This document shows, in pieces, positions 1 through 13,800 of a stretch of DNA of 64,000 bases. Source of the DNA: Baylisascaris procyonis (Eukaryota; Nematoda; Chromadorea; Rhabditida; Ascarididae); assembly GCA_037389465.1 (NCBI GenBank), contig JAZARR010000150.1, forward strand, positions 1-64,000. Reading direction: 5' to 3'. Below the pieces are notes generated by a model. That model made no database searches, was not told the DNA's origin, and was given only the letters and a program-made list of their open reading frames with translations. The translations under genes and the position numbers were made by a program. How positions within the stretch are numbered: position 1 is the first letter of the stretch; each line of letters begins with the position of its first letter.

Positions 1-3000
1 AAGCCTAAGCCTAAGCCTAAGCCTAAGCCTAAGCCTAAGCCTAAGCCTAAGCCTAAGCCTAAGCCTAAGCCTAAGCCTAAGCCTAAGCCTAAGCCTAAGC
101 CTAAGCCTAAGCCTAAGCCTAAGCCTAAGCCTAAGCCTAAGCCTAAGCCTAAGCCTAAGCCTAAGCCTAAGCCTAAGCCTAAGCCTAAGCCTAAGCCTAA
201 GCCTAAGCCTAAGCCTAAGCCTAAGCCTAAGCCTAAGCCTAAGCCTAAGCCTAAGCCTAAGCCTAAGCCTAAGCCTAAGCCTAAGCCTAAGCCTAAGCCT
301 AAGCCTAAGCCTAAGCCTAAGCCTAAGCCTAAGCCTAAGCCTAAGCCTAAGCCTAAGCCTAAGCCTAAGCCTAAGCCTAAGCCTAAGCCTAAGCCTAAGC
401 CTAAGCCTAAGCCTAAGCCTAAGCCTAAGCCTAAGCCTAAGCCTAAGCCTAAGCCTAAGCCTAAGCCTAAGCCTAAGCCTAAGCCTAAGCCTAAGCCTAA
501 GCCTAAGCCTAAGCCTAAGCCTAAGCCTAAGCCTAAGCCTAAGCCTAAGCCTAAGCCTAAGCCTAAGCCTAAGCCTAAGCCTAAGCCTAAGCCTAAGCCT
601 AAGCCTAAGCCTAAGCCTAAGCCTAAGCCTAAGCCTAAGCCTAAGCCTAAGCCTAAGCCTAAGCCTAAGCCTAAGCCTAAGCCTAAGCCTAAGCCTAAGC
701 CTAAGCCTAAGCCTAAGCCTAAGCCTAAGCCTAAGCCTAAGCCTAAGCCTAAGCCTAAGCCTAAGCCTAAGCCTAAGCCTAAGCCTAAGCCTAAGCCTAA
801 GCCTAAGCCTAAGCCTAAGCCTAAGCCTAAGCCTAAGCCTAAGCCTAAGCCTAAGCCTAAGCCTAAGCCTAAGCCTAAGCCTAAGCCTAAGCCTAAGCCT
901 AAGCCTAAGCCTAAGCCTAAGCCTAAGCCTAAGCCTAAGCCTAAGCCTAAGCCTAAGCCTAAGCCTAAGCCTAAGCCTAAGCCTAAGCCTAAGCCTAAGC
1001 CTAAGCCTAAGCCTAAGCCTAAGCCTAAGCCTAAGCCTAAGCCTAAGCCTAAGCCTAAGCCTAAGCCTAAGCCTAAGCCTAAGCCTAAGCCTAAGCCTAA
1101 GCCTAAGCCTAAGCCTAAGCCTAAGCCTAAGCCTAAGCCTAAGCCTAAGCCTAAGCCTAAGCCTAAGCCTAAGCCTAAGCCTAAGCCTAAGCCTAAGCCT
1201 AAGCCTAAGCCTAAGCCTAAGCCTAAGCCTAAGCCTAAGCCTAAGCCTAAGCCTAAGCCTAAGCCTAAGCCTAAGCCTAAGCCTAAGCCTAAGCCTAAGC
1301 CTAAGCCTAAGCCTAAGCCTAAGCCTAAGCCTAAGCCTAAGCCTAAGCCTAAGCCTAAGCCTAAGCCTAAGCCTAAGCCTAAGCCTAAGCCTAAGCCTAA
1401 GCCTAAGCCTAAGCCTAAGCCTAAGCCTAAGCCTAAGCCTAAGCCTAAGCCTAAGCCTAAGCCTAAGCCTAAGCCTAAGCCTAAGCCTAAGCCTAAGCCT
1501 AAGCCTAAGCCTAAGCCTAAGCCTAAGCCTAAGCCTAAGCCTAAGCCTAAGCCTAAGCCTAAGCCTAAGCCTAAGCCTAAGCCTAAGCCTAAGCCTAAGC
1601 CTAAGCCTAAGCCTAAGCCTAAGCCTAAGCCTAAGCCTAAGCCTAAGCCTAAGCCTAAGCCTAAGCCTAAGCCTAAGCCTAAGCCTAAGCCTAAGCCTAA
1701 GCCTAAGCCTAAGCCTAAGCCTAAGCCTAAGCCTAAGCCTAAGCCTAAGCCTAAGCCTAAGCCTAAGCCTAAGCCTAAGCCTAAGCCTAAGCCTAAGCCT
1801 AAGCCTAAGCCTAAGCCTAAGCCTAAGCCTAAGCCTAAGCCTAAGCCTAAGCCTAAGCCTAAGCCTAAGCCTAAGCCTAAGCCTAAGCCTAAGCCTAAGC
1901 CTAAGCCTAAGCCTAAGCCTAAGCCTAAGCCTAAGCCTAAGCCTAAGCCTAAGCCTAAGCCTAAGCCTAAGCCTAAGCCTAAGCCTAAGCCTAAGCCTAA
2001 GCCTAAGCCTAAGCCTAAGCCTAAGCCTAAGCCTAAGCCTAAGCCTAAGCCTAAGCCTAAGCCTAAGCCTAAGCCTAAGCCTAAGCCTAAGCCTAAGCCT
2101 AAGCCTAAGCCTAAGCCTAAGCCTAAGCCTAAGCCTAAGCCTAAGCCTAAGCCTAAGCCTAAGCCTAAGCCTAAGCCTAAGCCTAAGCCTAAGCCTAAGC
2201 CTAAGCCTAAGCCTAAGCCTAAGCCTAAGCCTAAGCCTAAGCCTAAGCCTAAGCCTAAGCCTAAGCCTAAGCCTAAGCCTAAGCCTAAGCCTAAGCCTAA
2301 GCCTAAGCCTAAGCCTAAGCCTAAGCCTAAGCCTAAGCCTAAGCCTAAGCCTAAGCCTAAGCCTAAGCCTAAGCCTAAGCCTAAGCCTAAGCCTAAGCCT
2401 AAGCCTAAGCCTAAGCCTAAGCCTAAGCCTAAGCCTAAGCCTAAGCCTAAGCCTAAGCCTAAGCCTAAGCCTAAGCCTAAGCCTAAGCCTAAGCCTAAGC
2501 CTAAGCCTAAGCCTAAGCCTAAGCCTAAGCCTAAGCCTAAGCCTAAGCCTAAGCCTAAGCCTAAGCCTAAGCCTAAGCCTAAGCCTAAGCCTAAGCCTAA
2601 GCCTAAGCCTAAGCCTAAGCCTAAGCCTAAGCCTAAGCCTAAGCCTAAGCCTAAGCCTAAGCCTAAGCCTAAGCCTAAGCCTAAGCCTAAGCCTAAGCCT
2701 AAGCCTAAGCCTAAGCCTAAGCCTAAGCCTAAGCCTAAGCCTAAGCCTAAGCCTAAGCCTAAGCCTAAGCCTAAGCCTAAGCCTAAGCCTAAGCCTAAGC
2801 CTAAGCCTAAGCCTAAGCCTAAGCCTAAGCCTAAGCCTAAGCCTAAGCCTAAGCCTAAGCCTAAGCCTAAGCCTAAGCCTAAGCCTAAGCCTAAGCCTAA
2901 GCCTAAGCCTAAGCCTAAGCCTAAGCCTAAGCCTAAGCCTAAGCCTAAGCCTAAGCCTAAGCCTAAGCCTAAGCCTAAGCCTAAGCCTAAGCCTAAGCCT

Positions 3001-4620
3001 AAGCCTAAGCCTAAGCCTAAGCCTAAGCCTAAGCCTAAGCCTAAGCCTAAGCCTAAGCCTAAGCCTAAGCCTAAGCCTAAGCCTAAGCCTAAGCCTAAGC
3101 CTAAGCCTAAGCCTAAGCCTAAGCCTAAGCCTAAGCCTAAGCCTAAGCCTAAGCCTAAGCCTAAGCCTAAGCCTAAGCCTAAGCCTAAGCCTAAGCCTAA
3201 GCCTAAGCCTAAGCCTAAGCCTAAGCCTAAGCCTAAGCCTAAGCCTAAGCCTAAGCCTAAGCCTAAGCCTAAGCCTAAGCCTAAGCCTAAGCCTAAGCCT
3301 AAGCCTAAGCCTAAGCCTAAGCCTAAGCCTAAGCCTAAGCCTAAGCCTAAGCCTAAGCCTAAGCCTAAGCCTAAGCCTAAGCCTAAGCCTAAGCCTAAGC
3401 CTAAGCCTAAGCCTAAGCCTAAGCCTAAGCCTAAGCCTAAGCCTAAGCCTAAGCCTAAGCCTAAGCCTAAGCCTAAGCCTAAGCCTAAGCCTAAGCCTAA
3501 GCCTAAGCCTAAGCCTAAGCCTAAGCCTAAGCCTAAGCCTAAGCCTAAGCCTAAGCCTAAGCCTAAGCCTAAGCCTAAGCCTAAGCCTAAGCCTAAGCCT
3601 AAGCCTAAGCCTAAGCCTAAGCCTAAGCCTAAGCCTAAGCCTAAGCCTAAGCCTAAGCCTAAGCCTAAGCCTAAGCCTAAGCCTAAGCCTAAGCCTAAGC
3701 CTAAGCCTAAGCCTAAGCCTAAGCCTAAGCCTAAGCCTAAGCCTAAGCCTAAGCCTAAGCCTAAGCCTAAGCCTAAGCCTAAGCCTAAGCCTAAGCCTAA
3801 GCCTAAGCCTAAGCCTAAGCCTAAGCCTAAGCCTAAGCCTAAGCCTAAGCCTAAGCCTAAGCCTAAGCCTAAGCCTAAGCCTAAGCCTAAGCCTAAGCCT
3901 AAGCCTAAGCCTAAGCCTAAGCCTAAGCCTAAGCCTAAGCCTAAGCCTAAGCCTAAGCCTAAGCCTAAGCCTAAGCCTAAGCCTAAGCCTAAGCCTAAGC
4001 CTAAGCCTAAGCCTAAGCCTAAGCCTAAGCCTAAGCCTAAGCCTAAGCCTAAGCCTAAGCCTAAGCCTAAGCCTAAGCCTAAGCCTAAGCCTAAGCCTAA
4101 GCCTAAGCCTAAGCCTAAGCCTAAGCCTAAGCCTAAGCCTAAGCCTAAGCCTAAGCCTAAGCCTAAGCCTAAGCCTAAGCCTAAGCCTAAGCCTAAGCCT
4201 AAGCCTAAGCCTAAGCCTAAGCCTAAGCCTAAGCCTAAGCCTAAGCCTAAGCCTAAGCCTAAGCCTAAGCCTAAGCCTAAGCCTAAGCCTAAGCCTAAGC
4301 CTAAGCCTAAGCCTAAGCCTAAGCCTAAGCCTAAGCCTAAGCCTAAGCCTAAGCCTAAGCCTAAGCCTAAGCCTAAGCCTAAGCCTAAGCCTAAGCCTAA
4401 GCCTAAGCCTAAGCCTAAGCCTAAGCCTAAGCCTAAGCCTAAGCCTAAGCCTAAGCCTAAGCCTAAGCCTAAGCCTAAGCCTAAGCCTAAGCCTAAGCCT
4501 AAGCCTAAGCCTAAGCCTAAGCCTAAGCCTAAGCCTAAGCCTAAGCCTAAGCCTAAGCCTAAGCCTAAGCCTAAGCCTAAGCCTAAGCCTAAGCCTAAGC
4601 CTAAGCCTAAGCCTAAGCCT

Positions 4621-4880
4621 AAGCCTAGCCTAAGCCTAAGCCTAAGCCTAAGCCTAAGCCTAAGCCTAAGCCTAAGCCTAAGCCTAAGCCTAAGCCTAAG
4701 CCTAAGCCTAAGCCTAAGCCCAAGCCTAAGCCTAAGCCTAAGCCTAAGCCTAAGCCTAAGCCTAAGCCTAAGCCTAAGCCTGCCTAAGCCTAGGCCCTAA
4801 GCCTAAGCCTAAGCCTAAGCCTAAGCCTAAGCCTAAGCCTAAGCCTAAGCCTAAGCCTAAGCCTAAGCCTAGCCTAAGCC
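4621..4880. repeat. Cluster of degenerate telomere repeats
   Basis: Five departures from AAGCCT fall within about 250 bp, in an otherwise perfect array. They are an AGCCT unit lacking one A near 4627, an AAGCCC unit near 4716, a GCCT unit near 4781, an AGGCCCT unit near 4791, and a second AGCCT unit near 4871. Perfect repeats flank the cluster for 4.6 kb on the distal side and over 18 kb on the proximal side. It could be genuine variant repeats from damage repair or recombination, or a low-accuracy join in the assembly. Confidence 0.9.
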
Positions 4881-7800
4881 TAAGCCTAAGCCTAAGCCTA
4901 AGCCTAAGCCTAAGCCTAAGCCTAAGCCTAAGCCTAAGCCTAAGCCTAAGCCTAAGCCTAAGCCTAAGCCTAAGCCTAAGCCTAAGCCTAAGCCTAAGCC
5001 TAAGCCTAAGCCTAAGCCTAAGCCTAAGCCTAAGCCTAAGCCTAAGCCTAAGCCTAAGCCTAAGCCTAAGCCTAAGCCTAAGCCTAAGCCTAAGCCTAAG
5101 CCTAAGCCTAAGCCTAAGCCTAAGCCTAAGCCTAAGCCTAAGCCTAAGCCTAAGCCTAAGCCTAAGCCTAAGCCTAAGCCTAAGCCTAAGCCTAAGCCTA
5201 AGCCTAAGCCTAAGCCTAAGCCTAAGCCTAAGCCTAAGCCTAAGCCTAAGCCTAAGCCTAAGCCTAAGCCTAAGCCTAAGCCTAAGCCTAAGCCTAAGCC
5301 TAAGCCTAAGCCTAAGCCTAAGCCTAAGCCTAAGCCTAAGCCTAAGCCTAAGCCTAAGCCTAAGCCTAAGCCTAAGCCTAAGCCTAAGCCTAAGCCTAAG
5401 CCTAAGCCTAAGCCTAAGCCTAAGCCTAAGCCTAAGCCTAAGCCTAAGCCTAAGCCTAAGCCTAAGCCTAAGCCTAAGCCTAAGCCTAAGCCTAAGCCTA
5501 AGCCTAAGCCTAAGCCTAAGCCTAAGCCTAAGCCTAAGCCTAAGCCTAAGCCTAAGCCTAAGCCTAAGCCTAAGCCTAAGCCTAAGCCTAAGCCTAAGCC
5601 TAAGCCTAAGCCTAAGCCTAAGCCTAAGCCTAAGCCTAAGCCTAAGCCTAAGCCTAAGCCTAAGCCTAAGCCTAAGCCTAAGCCTAAGCCTAAGCCTAAG
5701 CCTAAGCCTAAGCCTAAGCCTAAGCCTAAGCCTAAGCCTAAGCCTAAGCCTAAGCCTAAGCCTAAGCCTAAGCCTAAGCCTAAGCCTAAGCCTAAGCCTA
5801 AGCCTAAGCCTAAGCCTAAGCCTAAGCCTAAGCCTAAGCCTAAGCCTAAGCCTAAGCCTAAGCCTAAGCCTAAGCCTAAGCCTAAGCCTAAGCCTAAGCC
5901 TAAGCCTAAGCCTAAGCCTAAGCCTAAGCCTAAGCCTAAGCCTAAGCCTAAGCCTAAGCCTAAGCCTAAGCCTAAGCCTAAGCCTAAGCCTAAGCCTAAG
6001 CCTAAGCCTAAGCCTAAGCCTAAGCCTAAGCCTAAGCCTAAGCCTAAGCCTAAGCCTAAGCCTAAGCCTAAGCCTAAGCCTAAGCCTAAGCCTAAGCCTA
6101 AGCCTAAGCCTAAGCCTAAGCCTAAGCCTAAGCCTAAGCCTAAGCCTAAGCCTAAGCCTAAGCCTAAGCCTAAGCCTAAGCCTAAGCCTAAGCCTAAGCC
6201 TAAGCCTAAGCCTAAGCCTAAGCCTAAGCCTAAGCCTAAGCCTAAGCCTAAGCCTAAGCCTAAGCCTAAGCCTAAGCCTAAGCCTAAGCCTAAGCCTAAG
6301 CCTAAGCCTAAGCCTAAGCCTAAGCCTAAGCCTAAGCCTAAGCCTAAGCCTAAGCCTAAGCCTAAGCCTAAGCCTAAGCCTAAGCCTAAGCCTAAGCCTA
6401 AGCCTAAGCCTAAGCCTAAGCCTAAGCCTAAGCCTAAGCCTAAGCCTAAGCCTAAGCCTAAGCCTAAGCCTAAGCCTAAGCCTAAGCCTAAGCCTAAGCC
6501 TAAGCCTAAGCCTAAGCCTAAGCCTAAGCCTAAGCCTAAGCCTAAGCCTAAGCCTAAGCCTAAGCCTAAGCCTAAGCCTAAGCCTAAGCCTAAGCCTAAG
6601 CCTAAGCCTAAGCCTAAGCCTAAGCCTAAGCCTAAGCCTAAGCCTAAGCCTAAGCCTAAGCCTAAGCCTAAGCCTAAGCCTAAGCCTAAGCCTAAGCCTA
6701 AGCCTAAGCCTAAGCCTAAGCCTAAGCCTAAGCCTAAGCCTAAGCCTAAGCCTAAGCCTAAGCCTAAGCCTAAGCCTAAGCCTAAGCCTAAGCCTAAGCC
6801 TAAGCCTAAGCCTAAGCCTAAGCCTAAGCCTAAGCCTAAGCCTAAGCCTAAGCCTAAGCCTAAGCCTAAGCCTAAGCCTAAGCCTAAGCCTAAGCCTAAG
6901 CCTAAGCCTAAGCCTAAGCCTAAGCCTAAGCCTAAGCCTAAGCCTAAGCCTAAGCCTAAGCCTAAGCCTAAGCCTAAGCCTAAGCCTAAGCCTAAGCCTA
7001 AGCCTAAGCCTAAGCCTAAGCCTAAGCCTAAGCCTAAGCCTAAGCCTAAGCCTAAGCCTAAGCCTAAGCCTAAGCCTAAGCCTAAGCCTAAGCCTAAGCC
7101 TAAGCCTAAGCCTAAGCCTAAGCCTAAGCCTAAGCCTAAGCCTAAGCCTAAGCCTAAGCCTAAGCCTAAGCCTAAGCCTAAGCCTAAGCCTAAGCCTAAG
7201 CCTAAGCCTAAGCCTAAGCCTAAGCCTAAGCCTAAGCCTAAGCCTAAGCCTAAGCCTAAGCCTAAGCCTAAGCCTAAGCCTAAGCCTAAGCCTAAGCCTA
7301 AGCCTAAGCCTAAGCCTAAGCCTAAGCCTAAGCCTAAGCCTAAGCCTAAGCCTAAGCCTAAGCCTAAGCCTAAGCCTAAGCCTAAGCCTAAGCCTAAGCC
7401 TAAGCCTAAGCCTAAGCCTAAGCCTAAGCCTAAGCCTAAGCCTAAGCCTAAGCCTAAGCCTAAGCCTAAGCCTAAGCCTAAGCCTAAGCCTAAGCCTAAG
7501 CCTAAGCCTAAGCCTAAGCCTAAGCCTAAGCCTAAGCCTAAGCCTAAGCCTAAGCCTAAGCCTAAGCCTAAGCCTAAGCCTAAGCCTAAGCCTAAGCCTA
7601 AGCCTAAGCCTAAGCCTAAGCCTAAGCCTAAGCCTAAGCCTAAGCCTAAGCCTAAGCCTAAGCCTAAGCCTAAGCCTAAGCCTAAGCCTAAGCCTAAGCC
7701 TAAGCCTAAGCCTAAGCCTAAGCCTAAGCCTAAGCCTAAGCCTAAGCCTAAGCCTAAGCCTAAGCCTAAGCCTAAGCCTAAGCCTAAGCCTAAGCCTAAG

Positions 7801-10800
7801 CCTAAGCCTAAGCCTAAGCCTAAGCCTAAGCCTAAGCCTAAGCCTAAGCCTAAGCCTAAGCCTAAGCCTAAGCCTAAGCCTAAGCCTAAGCCTAAGCCTA
7901 AGCCTAAGCCTAAGCCTAAGCCTAAGCCTAAGCCTAAGCCTAAGCCTAAGCCTAAGCCTAAGCCTAAGCCTAAGCCTAAGCCTAAGCCTAAGCCTAAGCC
8001 TAAGCCTAAGCCTAAGCCTAAGCCTAAGCCTAAGCCTAAGCCTAAGCCTAAGCCTAAGCCTAAGCCTAAGCCTAAGCCTAAGCCTAAGCCTAAGCCTAAG
8101 CCTAAGCCTAAGCCTAAGCCTAAGCCTAAGCCTAAGCCTAAGCCTAAGCCTAAGCCTAAGCCTAAGCCTAAGCCTAAGCCTAAGCCTAAGCCTAAGCCTA
8201 AGCCTAAGCCTAAGCCTAAGCCTAAGCCTAAGCCTAAGCCTAAGCCTAAGCCTAAGCCTAAGCCTAAGCCTAAGCCTAAGCCTAAGCCTAAGCCTAAGCC
8301 TAAGCCTAAGCCTAAGCCTAAGCCTAAGCCTAAGCCTAAGCCTAAGCCTAAGCCTAAGCCTAAGCCTAAGCCTAAGCCTAAGCCTAAGCCTAAGCCTAAG
8401 CCTAAGCCTAAGCCTAAGCCTAAGCCTAAGCCTAAGCCTAAGCCTAAGCCTAAGCCTAAGCCTAAGCCTAAGCCTAAGCCTAAGCCTAAGCCTAAGCCTA
8501 AGCCTAAGCCTAAGCCTAAGCCTAAGCCTAAGCCTAAGCCTAAGCCTAAGCCTAAGCCTAAGCCTAAGCCTAAGCCTAAGCCTAAGCCTAAGCCTAAGCC
8601 TAAGCCTAAGCCTAAGCCTAAGCCTAAGCCTAAGCCTAAGCCTAAGCCTAAGCCTAAGCCTAAGCCTAAGCCTAAGCCTAAGCCTAAGCCTAAGCCTAAG
8701 CCTAAGCCTAAGCCTAAGCCTAAGCCTAAGCCTAAGCCTAAGCCTAAGCCTAAGCCTAAGCCTAAGCCTAAGCCTAAGCCTAAGCCTAAGCCTAAGCCTA
8801 AGCCTAAGCCTAAGCCTAAGCCTAAGCCTAAGCCTAAGCCTAAGCCTAAGCCTAAGCCTAAGCCTAAGCCTAAGCCTAAGCCTAAGCCTAAGCCTAAGCC
8901 TAAGCCTAAGCCTAAGCCTAAGCCTAAGCCTAAGCCTAAGCCTAAGCCTAAGCCTAAGCCTAAGCCTAAGCCTAAGCCTAAGCCTAAGCCTAAGCCTAAG
9001 CCTAAGCCTAAGCCTAAGCCTAAGCCTAAGCCTAAGCCTAAGCCTAAGCCTAAGCCTAAGCCTAAGCCTAAGCCTAAGCCTAAGCCTAAGCCTAAGCCTA
9101 AGCCTAAGCCTAAGCCTAAGCCTAAGCCTAAGCCTAAGCCTAAGCCTAAGCCTAAGCCTAAGCCTAAGCCTAAGCCTAAGCCTAAGCCTAAGCCTAAGCC
9201 TAAGCCTAAGCCTAAGCCTAAGCCTAAGCCTAAGCCTAAGCCTAAGCCTAAGCCTAAGCCTAAGCCTAAGCCTAAGCCTAAGCCTAAGCCTAAGCCTAAG
9301 CCTAAGCCTAAGCCTAAGCCTAAGCCTAAGCCTAAGCCTAAGCCTAAGCCTAAGCCTAAGCCTAAGCCTAAGCCTAAGCCTAAGCCTAAGCCTAAGCCTA
9401 AGCCTAAGCCTAAGCCTAAGCCTAAGCCTAAGCCTAAGCCTAAGCCTAAGCCTAAGCCTAAGCCTAAGCCTAAGCCTAAGCCTAAGCCTAAGCCTAAGCC
9501 TAAGCCTAAGCCTAAGCCTAAGCCTAAGCCTAAGCCTAAGCCTAAGCCTAAGCCTAAGCCTAAGCCTAAGCCTAAGCCTAAGCCTAAGCCTAAGCCTAAG
9601 CCTAAGCCTAAGCCTAAGCCTAAGCCTAAGCCTAAGCCTAAGCCTAAGCCTAAGCCTAAGCCTAAGCCTAAGCCTAAGCCTAAGCCTAAGCCTAAGCCTA
9701 AGCCTAAGCCTAAGCCTAAGCCTAAGCCTAAGCCTAAGCCTAAGCCTAAGCCTAAGCCTAAGCCTAAGCCTAAGCCTAAGCCTAAGCCTAAGCCTAAGCC
9801 TAAGCCTAAGCCTAAGCCTAAGCCTAAGCCTAAGCCTAAGCCTAAGCCTAAGCCTAAGCCTAAGCCTAAGCCTAAGCCTAAGCCTAAGCCTAAGCCTAAG
9901 CCTAAGCCTAAGCCTAAGCCTAAGCCTAAGCCTAAGCCTAAGCCTAAGCCTAAGCCTAAGCCTAAGCCTAAGCCTAAGCCTAAGCCTAAGCCTAAGCCTA
10001 AGCCTAAGCCTAAGCCTAAGCCTAAGCCTAAGCCTAAGCCTAAGCCTAAGCCTAAGCCTAAGCCTAAGCCTAAGCCTAAGCCTAAGCCTAAGCCTAAGCC
10101 TAAGCCTAAGCCTAAGCCTAAGCCTAAGCCTAAGCCTAAGCCTAAGCCTAAGCCTAAGCCTAAGCCTAAGCCTAAGCCTAAGCCTAAGCCTAAGCCTAAG
10201 CCTAAGCCTAAGCCTAAGCCTAAGCCTAAGCCTAAGCCTAAGCCTAAGCCTAAGCCTAAGCCTAAGCCTAAGCCTAAGCCTAAGCCTAAGCCTAAGCCTA
10301 AGCCTAAGCCTAAGCCTAAGCCTAAGCCTAAGCCTAAGCCTAAGCCTAAGCCTAAGCCTAAGCCTAAGCCTAAGCCTAAGCCTAAGCCTAAGCCTAAGCC
10401 TAAGCCTAAGCCTAAGCCTAAGCCTAAGCCTAAGCCTAAGCCTAAGCCTAAGCCTAAGCCTAAGCCTAAGCCTAAGCCTAAGCCTAAGCCTAAGCCTAAG
10501 CCTAAGCCTAAGCCTAAGCCTAAGCCTAAGCCTAAGCCTAAGCCTAAGCCTAAGCCTAAGCCTAAGCCTAAGCCTAAGCCTAAGCCTAAGCCTAAGCCTA
10601 AGCCTAAGCCTAAGCCTAAGCCTAAGCCTAAGCCTAAGCCTAAGCCTAAGCCTAAGCCTAAGCCTAAGCCTAAGCCTAAGCCTAAGCCTAAGCCTAAGCC
10701 TAAGCCTAAGCCTAAGCCTAAGCCTAAGCCTAAGCCTAAGCCTAAGCCTAAGCCTAAGCCTAAGCCTAAGCCTAAGCCTAAGCCTAAGCCTAAGCCTAAG

Positions 10801-13800
10801 CCTAAGCCTAAGCCTAAGCCTAAGCCTAAGCCTAAGCCTAAGCCTAAGCCTAAGCCTAAGCCTAAGCCTAAGCCTAAGCCTAAGCCTAAGCCTAAGCCTA
10901 AGCCTAAGCCTAAGCCTAAGCCTAAGCCTAAGCCTAAGCCTAAGCCTAAGCCTAAGCCTAAGCCTAAGCCTAAGCCTAAGCCTAAGCCTAAGCCTAAGCC
11001 TAAGCCTAAGCCTAAGCCTAAGCCTAAGCCTAAGCCTAAGCCTAAGCCTAAGCCTAAGCCTAAGCCTAAGCCTAAGCCTAAGCCTAAGCCTAAGCCTAAG
11101 CCTAAGCCTAAGCCTAAGCCTAAGCCTAAGCCTAAGCCTAAGCCTAAGCCTAAGCCTAAGCCTAAGCCTAAGCCTAAGCCTAAGCCTAAGCCTAAGCCTA
11201 AGCCTAAGCCTAAGCCTAAGCCTAAGCCTAAGCCTAAGCCTAAGCCTAAGCCTAAGCCTAAGCCTAAGCCTAAGCCTAAGCCTAAGCCTAAGCCTAAGCC
11301 TAAGCCTAAGCCTAAGCCTAAGCCTAAGCCTAAGCCTAAGCCTAAGCCTAAGCCTAAGCCTAAGCCTAAGCCTAAGCCTAAGCCTAAGCCTAAGCCTAAG
11401 CCTAAGCCTAAGCCTAAGCCTAAGCCTAAGCCTAAGCCTAAGCCTAAGCCTAAGCCTAAGCCTAAGCCTAAGCCTAAGCCTAAGCCTAAGCCTAAGCCTA
11501 AGCCTAAGCCTAAGCCTAAGCCTAAGCCTAAGCCTAAGCCTAAGCCTAAGCCTAAGCCTAAGCCTAAGCCTAAGCCTAAGCCTAAGCCTAAGCCTAAGCC
11601 TAAGCCTAAGCCTAAGCCTAAGCCTAAGCCTAAGCCTAAGCCTAAGCCTAAGCCTAAGCCTAAGCCTAAGCCTAAGCCTAAGCCTAAGCCTAAGCCTAAG
11701 CCTAAGCCTAAGCCTAAGCCTAAGCCTAAGCCTAAGCCTAAGCCTAAGCCTAAGCCTAAGCCTAAGCCTAAGCCTAAGCCTAAGCCTAAGCCTAAGCCTA
11801 AGCCTAAGCCTAAGCCTAAGCCTAAGCCTAAGCCTAAGCCTAAGCCTAAGCCTAAGCCTAAGCCTAAGCCTAAGCCTAAGCCTAAGCCTAAGCCTAAGCC
11901 TAAGCCTAAGCCTAAGCCTAAGCCTAAGCCTAAGCCTAAGCCTAAGCCTAAGCCTAAGCCTAAGCCTAAGCCTAAGCCTAAGCCTAAGCCTAAGCCTAAG
12001 CCTAAGCCTAAGCCTAAGCCTAAGCCTAAGCCTAAGCCTAAGCCTAAGCCTAAGCCTAAGCCTAAGCCTAAGCCTAAGCCTAAGCCTAAGCCTAAGCCTA
12101 AGCCTAAGCCTAAGCCTAAGCCTAAGCCTAAGCCTAAGCCTAAGCCTAAGCCTAAGCCTAAGCCTAAGCCTAAGCCTAAGCCTAAGCCTAAGCCTAAGCC
12201 TAAGCCTAAGCCTAAGCCTAAGCCTAAGCCTAAGCCTAAGCCTAAGCCTAAGCCTAAGCCTAAGCCTAAGCCTAAGCCTAAGCCTAAGCCTAAGCCTAAG
12301 CCTAAGCCTAAGCCTAAGCCTAAGCCTAAGCCTAAGCCTAAGCCTAAGCCTAAGCCTAAGCCTAAGCCTAAGCCTAAGCCTAAGCCTAAGCCTAAGCCTA
12401 AGCCTAAGCCTAAGCCTAAGCCTAAGCCTAAGCCTAAGCCTAAGCCTAAGCCTAAGCCTAAGCCTAAGCCTAAGCCTAAGCCTAAGCCTAAGCCTAAGCC
12501 TAAGCCTAAGCCTAAGCCTAAGCCTAAGCCTAAGCCTAAGCCTAAGCCTAAGCCTAAGCCTAAGCCTAAGCCTAAGCCTAAGCCTAAGCCTAAGCCTAAG
12601 CCTAAGCCTAAGCCTAAGCCTAAGCCTAAGCCTAAGCCTAAGCCTAAGCCTAAGCCTAAGCCTAAGCCTAAGCCTAAGCCTAAGCCTAAGCCTAAGCCTA
12701 AGCCTAAGCCTAAGCCTAAGCCTAAGCCTAAGCCTAAGCCTAAGCCTAAGCCTAAGCCTAAGCCTAAGCCTAAGCCTAAGCCTAAGCCTAAGCCTAAGCC
12801 TAAGCCTAAGCCTAAGCCTAAGCCTAAGCCTAAGCCTAAGCCTAAGCCTAAGCCTAAGCCTAAGCCTAAGCCTAAGCCTAAGCCTAAGCCTAAGCCTAAG
12901 CCTAAGCCTAAGCCTAAGCCTAAGCCTAAGCCTAAGCCTAAGCCTAAGCCTAAGCCTAAGCCTAAGCCTAAGCCTAAGCCTAAGCCTAAGCCTAAGCCTA
13001 AGCCTAAGCCTAAGCCTAAGCCTAAGCCTAAGCCTAAGCCTAAGCCTAAGCCTAAGCCTAAGCCTAAGCCTAAGCCTAAGCCTAAGCCTAAGCCTAAGCC
13101 TAAGCCTAAGCCTAAGCCTAAGCCTAAGCCTAAGCCTAAGCCTAAGCCTAAGCCTAAGCCTAAGCCTAAGCCTAAGCCTAAGCCTAAGCCTAAGCCTAAG
13201 CCTAAGCCTAAGCCTAAGCCTAAGCCTAAGCCTAAGCCTAAGCCTAAGCCTAAGCCTAAGCCTAAGCCTAAGCCTAAGCCTAAGCCTAAGCCTAAGCCTA
13301 AGCCTAAGCCTAAGCCTAAGCCTAAGCCTAAGCCTAAGCCTAAGCCTAAGCCTAAGCCTAAGCCTAAGCCTAAGCCTAAGCCTAAGCCTAAGCCTAAGCC
13401 TAAGCCTAAGCCTAAGCCTAAGCCTAAGCCTAAGCCTAAGCCTAAGCCTAAGCCTAAGCCTAAGCCTAAGCCTAAGCCTAAGCCTAAGCCTAAGCCTAAG
13501 CCTAAGCCTAAGCCTAAGCCTAAGCCTAAGCCTAAGCCTAAGCCTAAGCCTAAGCCTAAGCCTAAGCCTAAGCCTAAGCCTAAGCCTAAGCCTAAGCCTA
13601 AGCCTAAGCCTAAGCCTAAGCCTAAGCCTAAGCCTAAGCCTAAGCCTAAGCCTAAGCCTAAGCCTAAGCCTAAGCCTAAGCCTAAGCCTAAGCCTAAGCC
13701 TAAGCCTAAGCCTAAGCCTAAGCCTAAGCCTAAGCCTAAGCCTAAGCCTAAGCCTAAGCCTAAGCCTAAGCCTAAGCCTAAGCCTAAGCCTAAGCCTAAG

